From: Pinirhizobacter soli
GTDB lineage: Bacteria > Pseudomonadota > Gammaproteobacteria > Xanthomonadales > Rhodanobacteraceae
Length of the DNA stretch: 64,000 nucleotides
Reading direction: 5' to 3'
NCBI RefSeq assembly: GCF_015905305.1
Contig: NZ_JADZLQ010000001.1
Location: 1,946,599-2,010,598 of the forward strand
Shown here one piece after another: positions 17,701 through 24,668 of the stretch (position 1 is its first letter; each line of letters opens with the position of its first letter). A program made the translations under genes and the position numbers. The notes beneath the pieces are model-generated. The model saw only the letters and a program-made list of their open reading frames with translations, was not told the origin of the DNA and did no database searches.

Positions 17701-18675
17701 ATGAACATATTTGGCAAATCCTTTGCTCTGTGCGCCATTTCCTTGCTTTTTTATATGTCATCCGCTACTGCCGCGGACATCTCTGGTAGCAGCGACCATC
17801 CCCTGGTTACCCGGTTTACTGGTTCGAAGATCGTGGGCTATGCCACGCAAGCCTTCGATGAAGTTTCGTTGCCTTCCGCAGCCTTCAAGGATGACGCGGC
17901 AGGCTTGAGGCGAGTCGTCAAAGGCAAAGTCACGCGCATCGCGTATGAATCGCCCACCGGCAAGACGCCCGTGGAAATCATGGCGAACTACACGCAGGCA
18001 CTCGAGGGCGCCGGATTCCGTCCGTTTTTTGAATGCTCGCCGGCAACGCGGGACTGCGGTGGCTACGATTTCTCGCGCGACTACTCAAGCGCCATATTGG
18101 ACGCCGATGCCGAACACCGGGGCGACATGCTCGACCTGCTGCAGTCGACGCACGGAGATGTGCGCTACTTCGGTGCGACATTGAAGCGCAATGGAGGCCA
18201 GGTTGACGTCGGGCTGATGGTTGCAGGCACCAACGCCGGTGTCGGCGTGCTGGTGACCATCGTCGAGAGTGGAGCGATGGCAACGGGCCAGGTCACCGTA
18301 GACGCCGACGCCATGTCCAAAGGCCTCGCCGCCGAAGGCAAGATCGCCCTCTACGGCCTCACCTTCGACACCGACAGCGCCAAGTTGACCGCGGCGTCCG
18401 ACCCCACGCTCAAGCAGATGAGCGACCTGCTGCACAAGCAGCCAAACCTCAAGGTGTACATCGTCGGCCACACCGACGATACCGGTGCATTGGCGCGCAA
18501 CCTTACCCTCAGCCAGCAGCGTGCCGAGTCTGTGGTCAAGGCACTGACAACCACCTATGGCATCGCCGCGAACCGCCTGTCGGCCAAGGGACTGGCGTCC
18601 TATGCCCCGGTAGCCAGCAACCACTCCGACGCAGGCAAGGCGAAGAACCGGCGCGTGGAACTGGTGGAGCAGTAG
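17701..18675 (+). CDS. DUF4892/OmpA-domain outer-membrane protein
   Basis: 324 residues with a signal peptide (about 1-24, ATA-ADI). The middle part (about 30-200) resembles DUF4892: paired cysteines CSPATRDC and a GGYDFSRDY motif. The C-terminal 110 residues are an OmpA peptidoglycan-binding domain with TFDTDSAKLT, VYIVGHTDDTG and SQQRAESVVKAL ending KNRRVELVEQ. It probably anchors the outer membrane to the wall. It is transcribed divergently from the tad locus and shares its control region, so a pilus-related role is possible but unproven. Only a weak purine stretch precedes the ATG, inside a small hairpin. Confidence 0.85.
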   Translation: MNIFGKSFALCAISLLFYMSSATAADISGSSDHPLVTRFTGSKIVGYATQAFDEVSLPSAAFKDDAAGLRRVVKGKVTRIAYESPTGKTPVEIMANYTQALEGAGFRPFFECSPATRDCGGYDFSRDYSSAILDADAEHRGDMLDLLQSTHGDVRYFGATLKRNGGQVDVGLMVAGTNAGVGVLVTIVESGAMATGQVTVDADAMSKGLAAEGKIALYGLTFDTDSAKLTAASDPTLKQMSDLLHKQPNLKVYIVGHTDDTGALARNLTLSQQRAESVVKALTTTYGIAANRLSAKGLASYAPVASNHSDAGKAKNRRVELVEQ

Positions 18676-18678
18676 AGC

Positions 18679-19398
18679 TCAGGACACCTGCTTCTTGTAG
18701 ACCAGGTCATGTCCTTCGCGGCGGGCGATGAAGCCGGTGACATGACCGGCGGCATCGCGCTGGATGATCCGCCGCATGCGTGGCTGGCCCGGGGTGAACA
18801 ATACGTCGCGCACCTCGGCGTCCAGCTCCTTCGCCGCTCCACCGTTGGTGGAGCTCTCAAGCCCGCGCGGCGTACGGGTAATCTTCACCGTGACCGCCGT
18901 GCCAGCTTTGTAAGTGCCGACGTACTGGTCCAGATCGGCCGCGGGCAAGGTGACCGCGGCCGGATCGTCCTGCACGGCAAGTGTCTGGCTTGAGATCATC
19001 TTCCAGCCGTCCTTCTTGTGCTGCCAGGTCTCGATCGACTTGAAGCTTGCGTGCGTCACGATGTCGCCGATGGTGAACGTACCGTTGTCGGTGAAGCTGG
19101 TGACCGCGGTGTCACCCTGCAGCACGAAATTCCAGTCGGTCTGCAGCAGTTCGTTGTGCCGGCCGGCCGGCGGGGGCTGCGTGCCGGCCAGGATGTCGGC
19201 ACGGCTGGAAAGCTCACCGCTCTCATTCATGAAGACCACGCGGTCATCCAGCAGCCGGCCGAGGGTGGCGGCATCGCCACTGGCCGAGGCATCGGAGAAC
19301 TGCTGGGAAAGGCGCTTGAGTTCCGCTTCTGGGCTGGTCGCCGACCAGGCCGAGGCGAAGGGTACGGCCAGCAACAGGAAGATGACGGCGCGGCGCAT
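18679..19398 (-). CDS. Secreted SnoaL/NTF2-like protein (DUF4440)
   Basis: 239 residues with a signal peptide ending near SAWSATS. Residues about 25-145 form an NTF2-like cone (AELKRLSQQFSDASASGDAATL, DDRVVFMNESGELSS, GDTAVTSFTDNGTF), as in DUF4440. The C-terminal part (LDQYVGTYKAGTAVTVKITR) resembles the DUF3471-like beta domain often attached to serine hydrolases. No catalytic residues can be assigned. The ATG at 19398 gives a proper signal peptide; the frame is open to 19437. It converges on the OmpA-like gene, with three bases between them. Confidence 0.7.
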   Translation of the reverse strand: MRRAVIFLLLAVPFASAWSATSPEAELKRLSQQFSDASASGDAATLGRLLDDRVVFMNESGELSSRADILAGTQPPPAGRHNELLQTDWNFVLQGDTAVTSFTDNGTFTIGDIVTHASFKSIETWQHKKDGWKMISSQTLAVQDDPAAVTLPAADLDQYVGTYKAGTAVTVKITRTPRGLESSTNGGAAKELDAEVRDVLFTPGQPRMRRIIQRDAAGHVTGFIARREGHDLVYKKQVS

Positions 19399-19512
19399 GC
19401 TGGCGATTCCATCAGGGTAAGTGGCGGCAGGATGCACCAGAGGCCTTCACTTGCCATCCCGTACCTATGGCAGGGTGCCGACCGGCAGGGTCGGCATCCC
19501 CTTATGTCGATC

Positions 19513-19992
19513 CTATAAACAGTCGGTAAGCCCGTCGTATATCGACCTTCCGCCACGCGGCAAGGGCGCGTCGATCGCATCGCGGCCAGCCAGCGCCTGG
19601 TAGAACTCCCCGAGCGTGGTACCGGGCACGATCGGCGACTTGCACTGCCAAATGCGACCGTCAACCACCACCTTGCCCGAGGCCTGGTCCACCTCCTGGT
19701 TGCTGCCGGCGAAGGTCCAGATGCATTCGCCCATTACCCCATCGGCCACACGCACCGAACACCGGTAGCGCAAGTGCTGGATGTTGCTGTACTCGCCTTC
19801 GCAAAAGGTGTCGCCACAGACGTCGTCGAAGTCCCTGGCCAGGCGACGCTCAAGATCGTAGAAGGCATCCCAGCCCTCGCCGCCCCGGTACTCGGTCGCA
19901 TCGACATAAACAGGCGCGATTTGAGACGTGGTTGGCGATCCAACAGGTGTCGCGACCGCCAGAACCATCGCGGAAAATACGGGTAGAAGCAT
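19513..19992 (-). CDS. Secreted protein of unknown function
   Basis: 159 residues with a weak signal peptide (MLLPVFSAMVLAVATPVG). It contains six cysteines in CGDTFC, RCSV, GEC, QC and a terminal DCL, suggesting disulfide bonds in the periplasm, and ends in a short helical tail. GGAG lies upstream of the ATG. No known family was recognised. It lies between the NTF2-like gene and the serine hydrolase gene on the same strand, with gaps of about 100 bases on both sides, so co-transcription is possible but not clear. Confidence 0.6.
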   Translation of the reverse strand: MLLPVFSAMVLAVATPVGSPTTSQIAPVYVDATEYRGGEGWDAFYDLERRLARDFDDVCGDTFCEGEYSNIQHLRYRCSVRVADGVMGECIWTFAGSNQEVDQASGKVVVDGRIWQCKSPIVPGTTLGEFYQALAGRDAIDAPLPRGGRSIYDGLTDCL

Positions 19993-20088
19993 CGTGGAGC
20001 TCCGTGGTGGGAAGCCGCCATCTTGTCATTCGCATCGTGCCTGCCGTACCGGATATCGGCAGCAATCAAAGTGGTCGTGGATCGACGC

Positions 20089-21150
20089 TTATCGCTTGCC
20101 TTCGCCTAGAAATACGTCGGCGATATCCAATGCCGTGCGATAGGGTTCCGGATCATTGCGGTTGGTCAGAAGGACTACCGTGAAATGCCGTTTCGGATAA
20201 CGCACGATCACGTTGCGGAAACCGATGGTTTCTCCCGAATGCCATTCGGTCTCGCCGGTGATCCGCCACCCAAAGCCATACTCGATGGACGGGTCGTCTG
20301 TCTTCGTCCATGGGTGGAAGGCCAACCGGCGTGATTCTTCGCTCAGTAGCCGATTCTCGTAGAACGCGGCGTCCCACTTGGCCATGTCGTCGATAGAGGA
20401 ATAGATGCCGCCGTCCCCAAGCACCGCACTAGTCATGCTTTGGTCGGTGCGCGTCCAATGGCCGTCGATCAAGCTGTAGCCGAAAGCACGGTTTGGCACC
20501 GGCGGTCCGCCTTGGACATAGGCCAACGTATTGGTCATTCCCAAGGGAAGGAAAATTCGCTGCTTCAGGAAAGCCTGGAAACTCATGCCCGAGGCTTTCT
20601 CCACCACCAGCGAAAGCAACGAATAGCCGCCGTTGCTGTAGCGATAGCTCGTCCCTGGCGGGAAATAGGTACGGCGCTCACCTTCCAGCAGCTTCAGTAC
20701 GTCGGCATCGCGCAGAGGCACCTGGGTATCGGGCGACATGATGTCCTCGTAGTCGATCAGCCCTCCGGTGTGTGTCAGCAGGTGCCGGATGGTGATGCCG
20801 TCGTCTGTCGGCGGCAGCGAAGGCAGCCATCGATGGATGGGATCATCCAGGCTTAACTTGCCGTCCTGCACCAGCAACAAAATGCTGGCCGCGGTGAATT
20901 GCTTGGTCACCGAAGCCAGGCGGTAATTGGTGTCGGGCGCGGCCGGCCTGCCGCTTTCCAGCTCCGCCAGGCCATAGCCCCGATTCACCAGCGCCTTGCC
21001 ATCCTTGATCACCAGCAGCGAGGCGCCCGGAACCTTGCCCTGGTAGCGTTGCATCAACGCATCTACGGCCGCCATCTGGCGCGATGGCGTGCTCGTACAG
21101 CCGCACGCAAGCGCGGCGGCAAGACACACTAACCAGGCTGACATGCGCAT
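20089..21150 (-). CDS. Serine hydrolase lipoprotein (beta-lactamase/PBP class C fold)
   Basis: 353 residues. The start MRMSAWLV..ALACGC carries a lipobox near C18, so it is probably membrane-anchored in the periplasm. The active-site motif SxxK is S80-V-T-K83, and YSN (YRYSNGGYS) supplies the second motif; a late H-x-G element (WHSGETIGF) takes the place of KTG. This family covers D-alanyl-D-alanine carboxypeptidases, D-aminopeptidases and esterases; class C beta-lactamase activity cannot be inferred. It follows the VanX-type dipeptidase gene by three bases and is likely the last gene of the minus arm of the peptidoglycan-peptide cluster. Confidence 0.85.
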   Translation of the reverse strand: MRMSAWLVCLAAALACGCTSTPSRQMAAVDALMQRYQGKVPGASLLVIKDGKALVNRGYGLAELESGRPAAPDTNYRLASVTKQFTAASILLLVQDGKLSLDDPIHRWLPSLPPTDDGITIRHLLTHTGGLIDYEDIMSPDTQVPLRDADVLKLLEGERRTYFPPGTSYRYSNGGYSLLSLVVEKASGMSFQAFLKQRIFLPLGMTNTLAYVQGGPPVPNRAFGYSLIDGHWTRTDQSMTSAVLGDGGIYSSIDDMAKWDAAFYENRLLSEESRRLAFHPWTKTDDPSIEYGFGWRITGETEWHSGETIGFRNVIVRYPKRHFTVVLLTNRNDPEPYRTALDIADVFLGEGKR

Positions 21151-21153
21151 GGC

Positions 21154-21885
21154 TTACTCCACTGGCGCGTCGTAGATCAGGTTCGGGGTACGGTCGTCCT
21201 TCAACGTGTAATGCCACCACTCAGGCGCGTAGTTCTCGAAGCCTGCTGCCGCCATCGCCTTGAGCAACCGCTGGCGGTTGGCGTGCTGGGCAGGCGTGGC
21301 ACCCGACGCATCGGTATGCGCCAGCGGGTCGAAGAAGTCGAACTCGGTGCCCATGTCCAACGGCGCGCAGTCCTTGCCACCATGGCATTGCATCAGGGTG
21401 AGATCCACCGTTGCACCACGGCTATGACCGGACACCGGGGCGATGTACTCACCCAGCAGGGCAGACTTCGCCACCTTCGGGTAATGCACCGCGCGCGTGG
21501 ACTGATCAGGATTGGAGGCCCAGCGGACAAAGGCGGCCACGGCTCGCGCCGGTCGGTAGCAATCGAAGATCCGCAAGCGCATGTCCTGCTTTCGCAAAGC
21601 ATGCTCTACGCGTGCCAGTGCCTCGGCCGCCGGCCGCAACAGGAAACACTTCGGTGCACGGTAGCCGTCCACCACGACTCCGGTGAAGTTGTCGGAGCCT
21701 GCATAGTGAATCGCTTCGCTCATGTCCGGAACGAGACTGCGGACATCCACCAGGCCCGCTTCAGCGGCAGTCATGGCCGGCGAAAGCGCCGGGGGTGGTG
21801 CCGCCCATGCGGGCGCGACAACGATCATGCACACCAGCAAAGGCATGACTCGCCTGCACACCCTTCGCGCCGCCGTGGCCCTCAT
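21154..21885 (-). CDS. ddpX: VanX/DdpX-type D-alanyl-D-alanine dipeptidase
   Basis: 243 residues with a signal-like N-terminus (MPLLVCMIVVAPAWA), so periplasmic. It has the M15D zinc motif SGHSRGATVDLT (His and Asp ligands), the catalytic EWWH near the C-terminus and the upstream substrate arginine in FDCYRPARA. These enzymes hydrolyse D-Ala-D-Ala. In E. coli DdpX serves scavenging of cell-wall dipeptide; VanX serves glycopeptide resistance. No vanHA/vanRS genes are nearby, so scavenging is the better reading. The start at 21885 is the first ATG after the upstream stop at 21908; a second ATG at 21846 is possible. Confidence 0.87.
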   Translation of the reverse strand: MRATAARRVCRRVMPLLVCMIVVAPAWAAPPPALSPAMTAAEAGLVDVRSLVPDMSEAIHYAGSDNFTGVVVDGYRAPKCFLLRPAAEALARVEHALRKQDMRLRIFDCYRPARAVAAFVRWASNPDQSTRAVHYPKVAKSALLGEYIAPVSGHSRGATVDLTLMQCHGGKDCAPLDMGTEFDFFDPLAHTDASGATPAQHANRQRLLKAMAAAGFENYAPEWWHYTLKDDRTPNLIYDAPVE

Positions 21886-21907
21886 GGCCGTATAAGCCAC
21901 GGGAACA

Positions 21908-24571
21908 TCAACGCCGCGCGCAATCACCAACACGCTTGAACGCCAGGTCTTCGAAATCGTTACTGAAATCGCCATCGGGATCCACCTTGGTCAAGTGCAT
22001 CACACCATCACTGCCGACATCGAGCCAGGGCTCGACATCAGCCTCCGGGTGATGCCATTGCACCAGGTCGCGCTTGCCCACGCGTTCGAGATGACCCTCC
22101 ATCATGGGCGACCGTGCCGAGACGAAGCCGACCTTGCCGTCGGCGAGTGGACAGATCGAAACCTGGCCAAACCATGGGTCCTGCCACACGCCGATGTAGG
22201 CTGAGGCATCACCCACCGACACAGGTTTTCGGGACGACGTATCCGGCGCACGCGAGGCCTTTTCCGGCGCAGCGGCCGCCTGCTTCATCTGATCAGCAAA
22301 GTAGCCGACCGTGCGCTGCTCTCCCGGGGCGGTGAACTGCTTCATCAGCGCCTCGGCCAGCGCATCGCGCGCATCCTCGCCGCCACCGTTCATCAGGATC
22401 ACGAATCCCGATTTCTCGTCGGGCAGCAGGCTTAGCGTGGAGTACATGCCCGCCAGCGTGCCTGTATGCGACACGCTCCACCGACCATCCACATCGGCCA
22501 GGCGCCAGCCGTAACCGTAGGCATAAAGATGGGTGTCGTCCCAGGCACGCTTGTGCCCGGATATCGGCATCGGCATCTGCGCCGACCACAAGGGTCGGCG
22601 CTGGTCGGCATCGAGCCATTTCAAATCAGCTGGCGTGGGATCAAGCCAGTTATCGGCCCAGCGCAGCATGTCGTCCAGGCTGCAGCGTACGCCGCCCGCC
22701 GCGGCCGACGTGATCGCAGGCACTTCAGGCCCATCGGCATGGATAAGTACGTTGGCGTCGTCCTTGCGGATATGCGGCTGGGCCACATTGCCTACGCCAT
22801 CGCGACTGAAGGCGCCGACCTGGCAACGATCCATCCCCATGGGCTTGAACACCTCGCGCCGCAGCAGAGTTTCGTAAGGTGCGCCGCCGGCAGCGGATGC
22901 CACTTCGCCGGCAACGACGTACAGCAGGTTGTCGTAGGCGTAGCGCGAACGAAAGCTGTAGGCCGGTTTCAGGTAGGCGAGGCCCGCCAGGATGTCCTTG
23001 CGGGTGAAGTCGTTCGGCTCCGGCCACAACATGAGATCACCTGCGCCTGCGCGCATGCCGCTGTCGTGGATCAGCAGGTCGCGCACCTGGATCTCGCGCG
23101 TCACCCAGGGGTCGTACATCCTGAACTGCGGCAGGTACTTCGTCACCGGATCGTCCCAGTGCAGCTTTCCCGCCGCCACCAGCCGCGCCAGCATCGCGGT
23201 GGTCATGGCCTTGGAATTCGAGGCGATCTTGAACAGCGTGCCGGTATCCACCGCCTGCCCGGAGCCCACCACGCGCTCACCCGCGGCACGGCGAAACACC
23301 ACCTGGCCGTGGTCGATCACGCCCACCGCCAACCCGGGTATGTGGAAACGCGCCACCGCCTCGTCGAACAAGCGGTCGTAGGGATGCGATACCTGCTGCA
23401 CCTGGGCCCAGACGCGGAGGAGGTTGCCACCCCAGATCTTCCCGATGTCGGCCTCGCTGAAGCCGCGCGCGCGCAGCCCGGCGGTGACGTTGTGCGTCTG
23501 GGATGCATCCATCCAGCCGGTGATCTCGCCGCCGCCATCGAAGTCCGAGGCGATGCCCACGTGGTCGACGCCGGCCACTTTCACCATGTGCTGGATGTGG
23601 TCCAGGTAATCATCGAGCGTCGCCAGCGGGTGGTCCTTCTGGATCTGCCGCATGCCCTGGGCATAGGCGGGCAGGTAGTCGTGCTTCTCGCTGTCGTATT
23701 CCTTGTCGCCGGCACCCTTGGCCACTGCCGCCTGCATCTTCTTCTCGGCCGCCTCGCGGGCCGGATCGATCTTCAGGAATTCCTTGTAGGCCACGGCCTG
23801 AACCACACCACCCTTGTCGGCGATGGCCTTGAGCAGGTCGTCTGGAAGATTGCGCGGGTGGTTGGTGATGGCGCGCGAGGAGGAATGCGAGCCGATGATC
23901 GGCGCCGTGGACAGCGCCAGCACGTCGCGCACGCAGGCGTCGGAGGCGTGCGAGATGTCCACCATCATCCCCAGCTGGTTGGCCCGGCGCACCACCTGGC
24001 GGCCGAAGTCGGTGATGCCCAGGTTGTCGTCGGCCTTGTCGCCGAGTTTGGTGTCGGGCAGCGAACTGCCGCACAGGTCGTTGTTGCCCACATGCACCAG
24101 ACCCAGATAGCGCGCACCCCGGGCGAAGGCGGCATCCAGGCGCTTGATGTCATGGCCTAGCGAATAACTGTTCTCGATGCCGATCATCGCCGAGAGCTTG
24201 CCCGCGGCATGGTTGGCGCGTACTTCTTCGGGCGTGCGTGCCATGCGGATGCGATCGGGATAGCGTTTGAGCATCAGGTCGATGGCATCGTATTTCTTCG
24301 CCGCCTGCGCCACGGCCTTGGCGTAGCCGGCGGTGGTCAGCGGTCCCTGCCCTACATAGATCACGAAGAAGGCGCCATCCAGGCCGCCGCGCTCCATCTT
24401 TCCCAGGTCGACCTTCAGCTGGGTGTCCTTACCCACGTCGAAGCGGGATTCGCGCATATACCCGAAGGGGATATCCACGTGGGTGTCGATGGTCAGCGGC
24501 TCGGTGGTCTGCGCCGTGGCCGCGCCTGCAGCGACGGCGAAGAGCCATAGGACATTGCGAAGGGTCTTCAT
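21908..24571 (-). CDS. M19 membrane dipeptidase fused to a serine hydrolase
   Basis: 887 residues, signal peptide about 1-20. Residues about 25-400 are a complete M19 (renal-type) zinc dipeptidase: H31-x-D33 (IDTHVD), bridging Glu in MIGIENSYSLG, His in VDISHASD and GSHSSSRA..NHPRN, and the Asp in GIASDFDGGG. Residues about 410-760 are a class C beta-lactamase-fold serine hydrolase with S450-N-S-K453, YDN (YAYDNLLYVVAGE) and HTGTLAGM. The last 100 residues are a DUF3471-like beta domain. M19 enzymes cleave L,D-dipeptides such as L-Ala-D-Glu; the partner may trim D-amino acids. Both domains keep their catalytic residues. The ATG at 24571 has AAGGTGG upstream. Confidence 0.85.
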   Translation of the reverse strand: MKTLRNVLWLFAVAAGAATAQTTEPLTIDTHVDIPFGYMRESRFDVGKDTQLKVDLGKMERGGLDGAFFVIYVGQGPLTTAGYAKAVAQAAKKYDAIDLMLKRYPDRIRMARTPEEVRANHAAGKLSAMIGIENSYSLGHDIKRLDAAFARGARYLGLVHVGNNDLCGSSLPDTKLGDKADDNLGITDFGRQVVRRANQLGMMVDISHASDACVRDVLALSTAPIIGSHSSSRAITNHPRNLPDDLLKAIADKGGVVQAVAYKEFLKIDPAREAAEKKMQAAVAKGAGDKEYDSEKHDYLPAYAQGMRQIQKDHPLATLDDYLDHIQHMVKVAGVDHVGIASDFDGGGEITGWMDASQTHNVTAGLRARGFSEADIGKIWGGNLLRVWAQVQQVSHPYDRLFDEAVARFHIPGLAVGVIDHGQVVFRRAAGERVVGSGQAVDTGTLFKIASNSKAMTTAMLARLVAAGKLHWDDPVTKYLPQFRMYDPWVTREIQVRDLLIHDSGMRAGAGDLMLWPEPNDFTRKDILAGLAYLKPAYSFRSRYAYDNLLYVVAGEVASAAGGAPYETLLRREVFKPMGMDRCQVGAFSRDGVGNVAQPHIRKDDANVLIHADGPEVPAITSAAAGGVRCSLDDMLRWADNWLDPTPADLKWLDADQRRPLWSAQMPMPISGHKRAWDDTHLYAYGYGWRLADVDGRWSVSHTGTLAGMYSTLSLLPDEKSGFVILMNGGGEDARDALAEALMKQFTAPGEQRTVGYFADQMKQAAAAPEKASRAPDTSSRKPVSVGDASAYIGVWQDPWFGQVSICPLADGKVGFVSARSPMMEGHLERVGKRDLVQWHHPEADVEPWLDVGSDGVMHLTKVDPDGDFSNDFEDLAFKRVGDCARR

Positions 24572-24620
24572 CGAAACTGGCCACCTTTTCCGGTCCGGCG
24601 TCCATCGTCGCCGCAAGGGC

Positions 24621-24651
24621 AAAAAAAAGCGACCCGCAAGCCGCGGGTCGC
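24621..24651 (-). terminator. Rho-independent terminator after the TonB receptor gene
   Basis: On the minus strand GCGACCCGC-GGCTT-GCGGGTCGC is a perfect nine-base-pair stem with a five-base loop followed by eight T. It begins 18 bases after the receptor stop codon and ends 50 bases before the dipeptidase-fusion start. It would let the receptor be made in excess and reduce expression of the downstream enzymes. Confidence 0.88.
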
Positions 24652-24668
24652 GGGGGGAAGGCGCTTCC

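Noticed and set aside
21154-21885. Glycopeptide resistance determinant (vanX)
   Set aside because: No vanH, vanA or vanRS genes; the surroundings favour scavenging of wall dipeptides.
22466-24160. Long plus-strand open frame (564 codons)
   Set aside because: It is antisense to the dipeptidase fusion, Val/His/Arg-rich and without domains; such frames are typical by-products of GC-rich genes. The same holds for 1334-2572 (-), 26409-27689 (+), 38632-40206 (+), 41750-43405 (+) and 51520-53145 (+).
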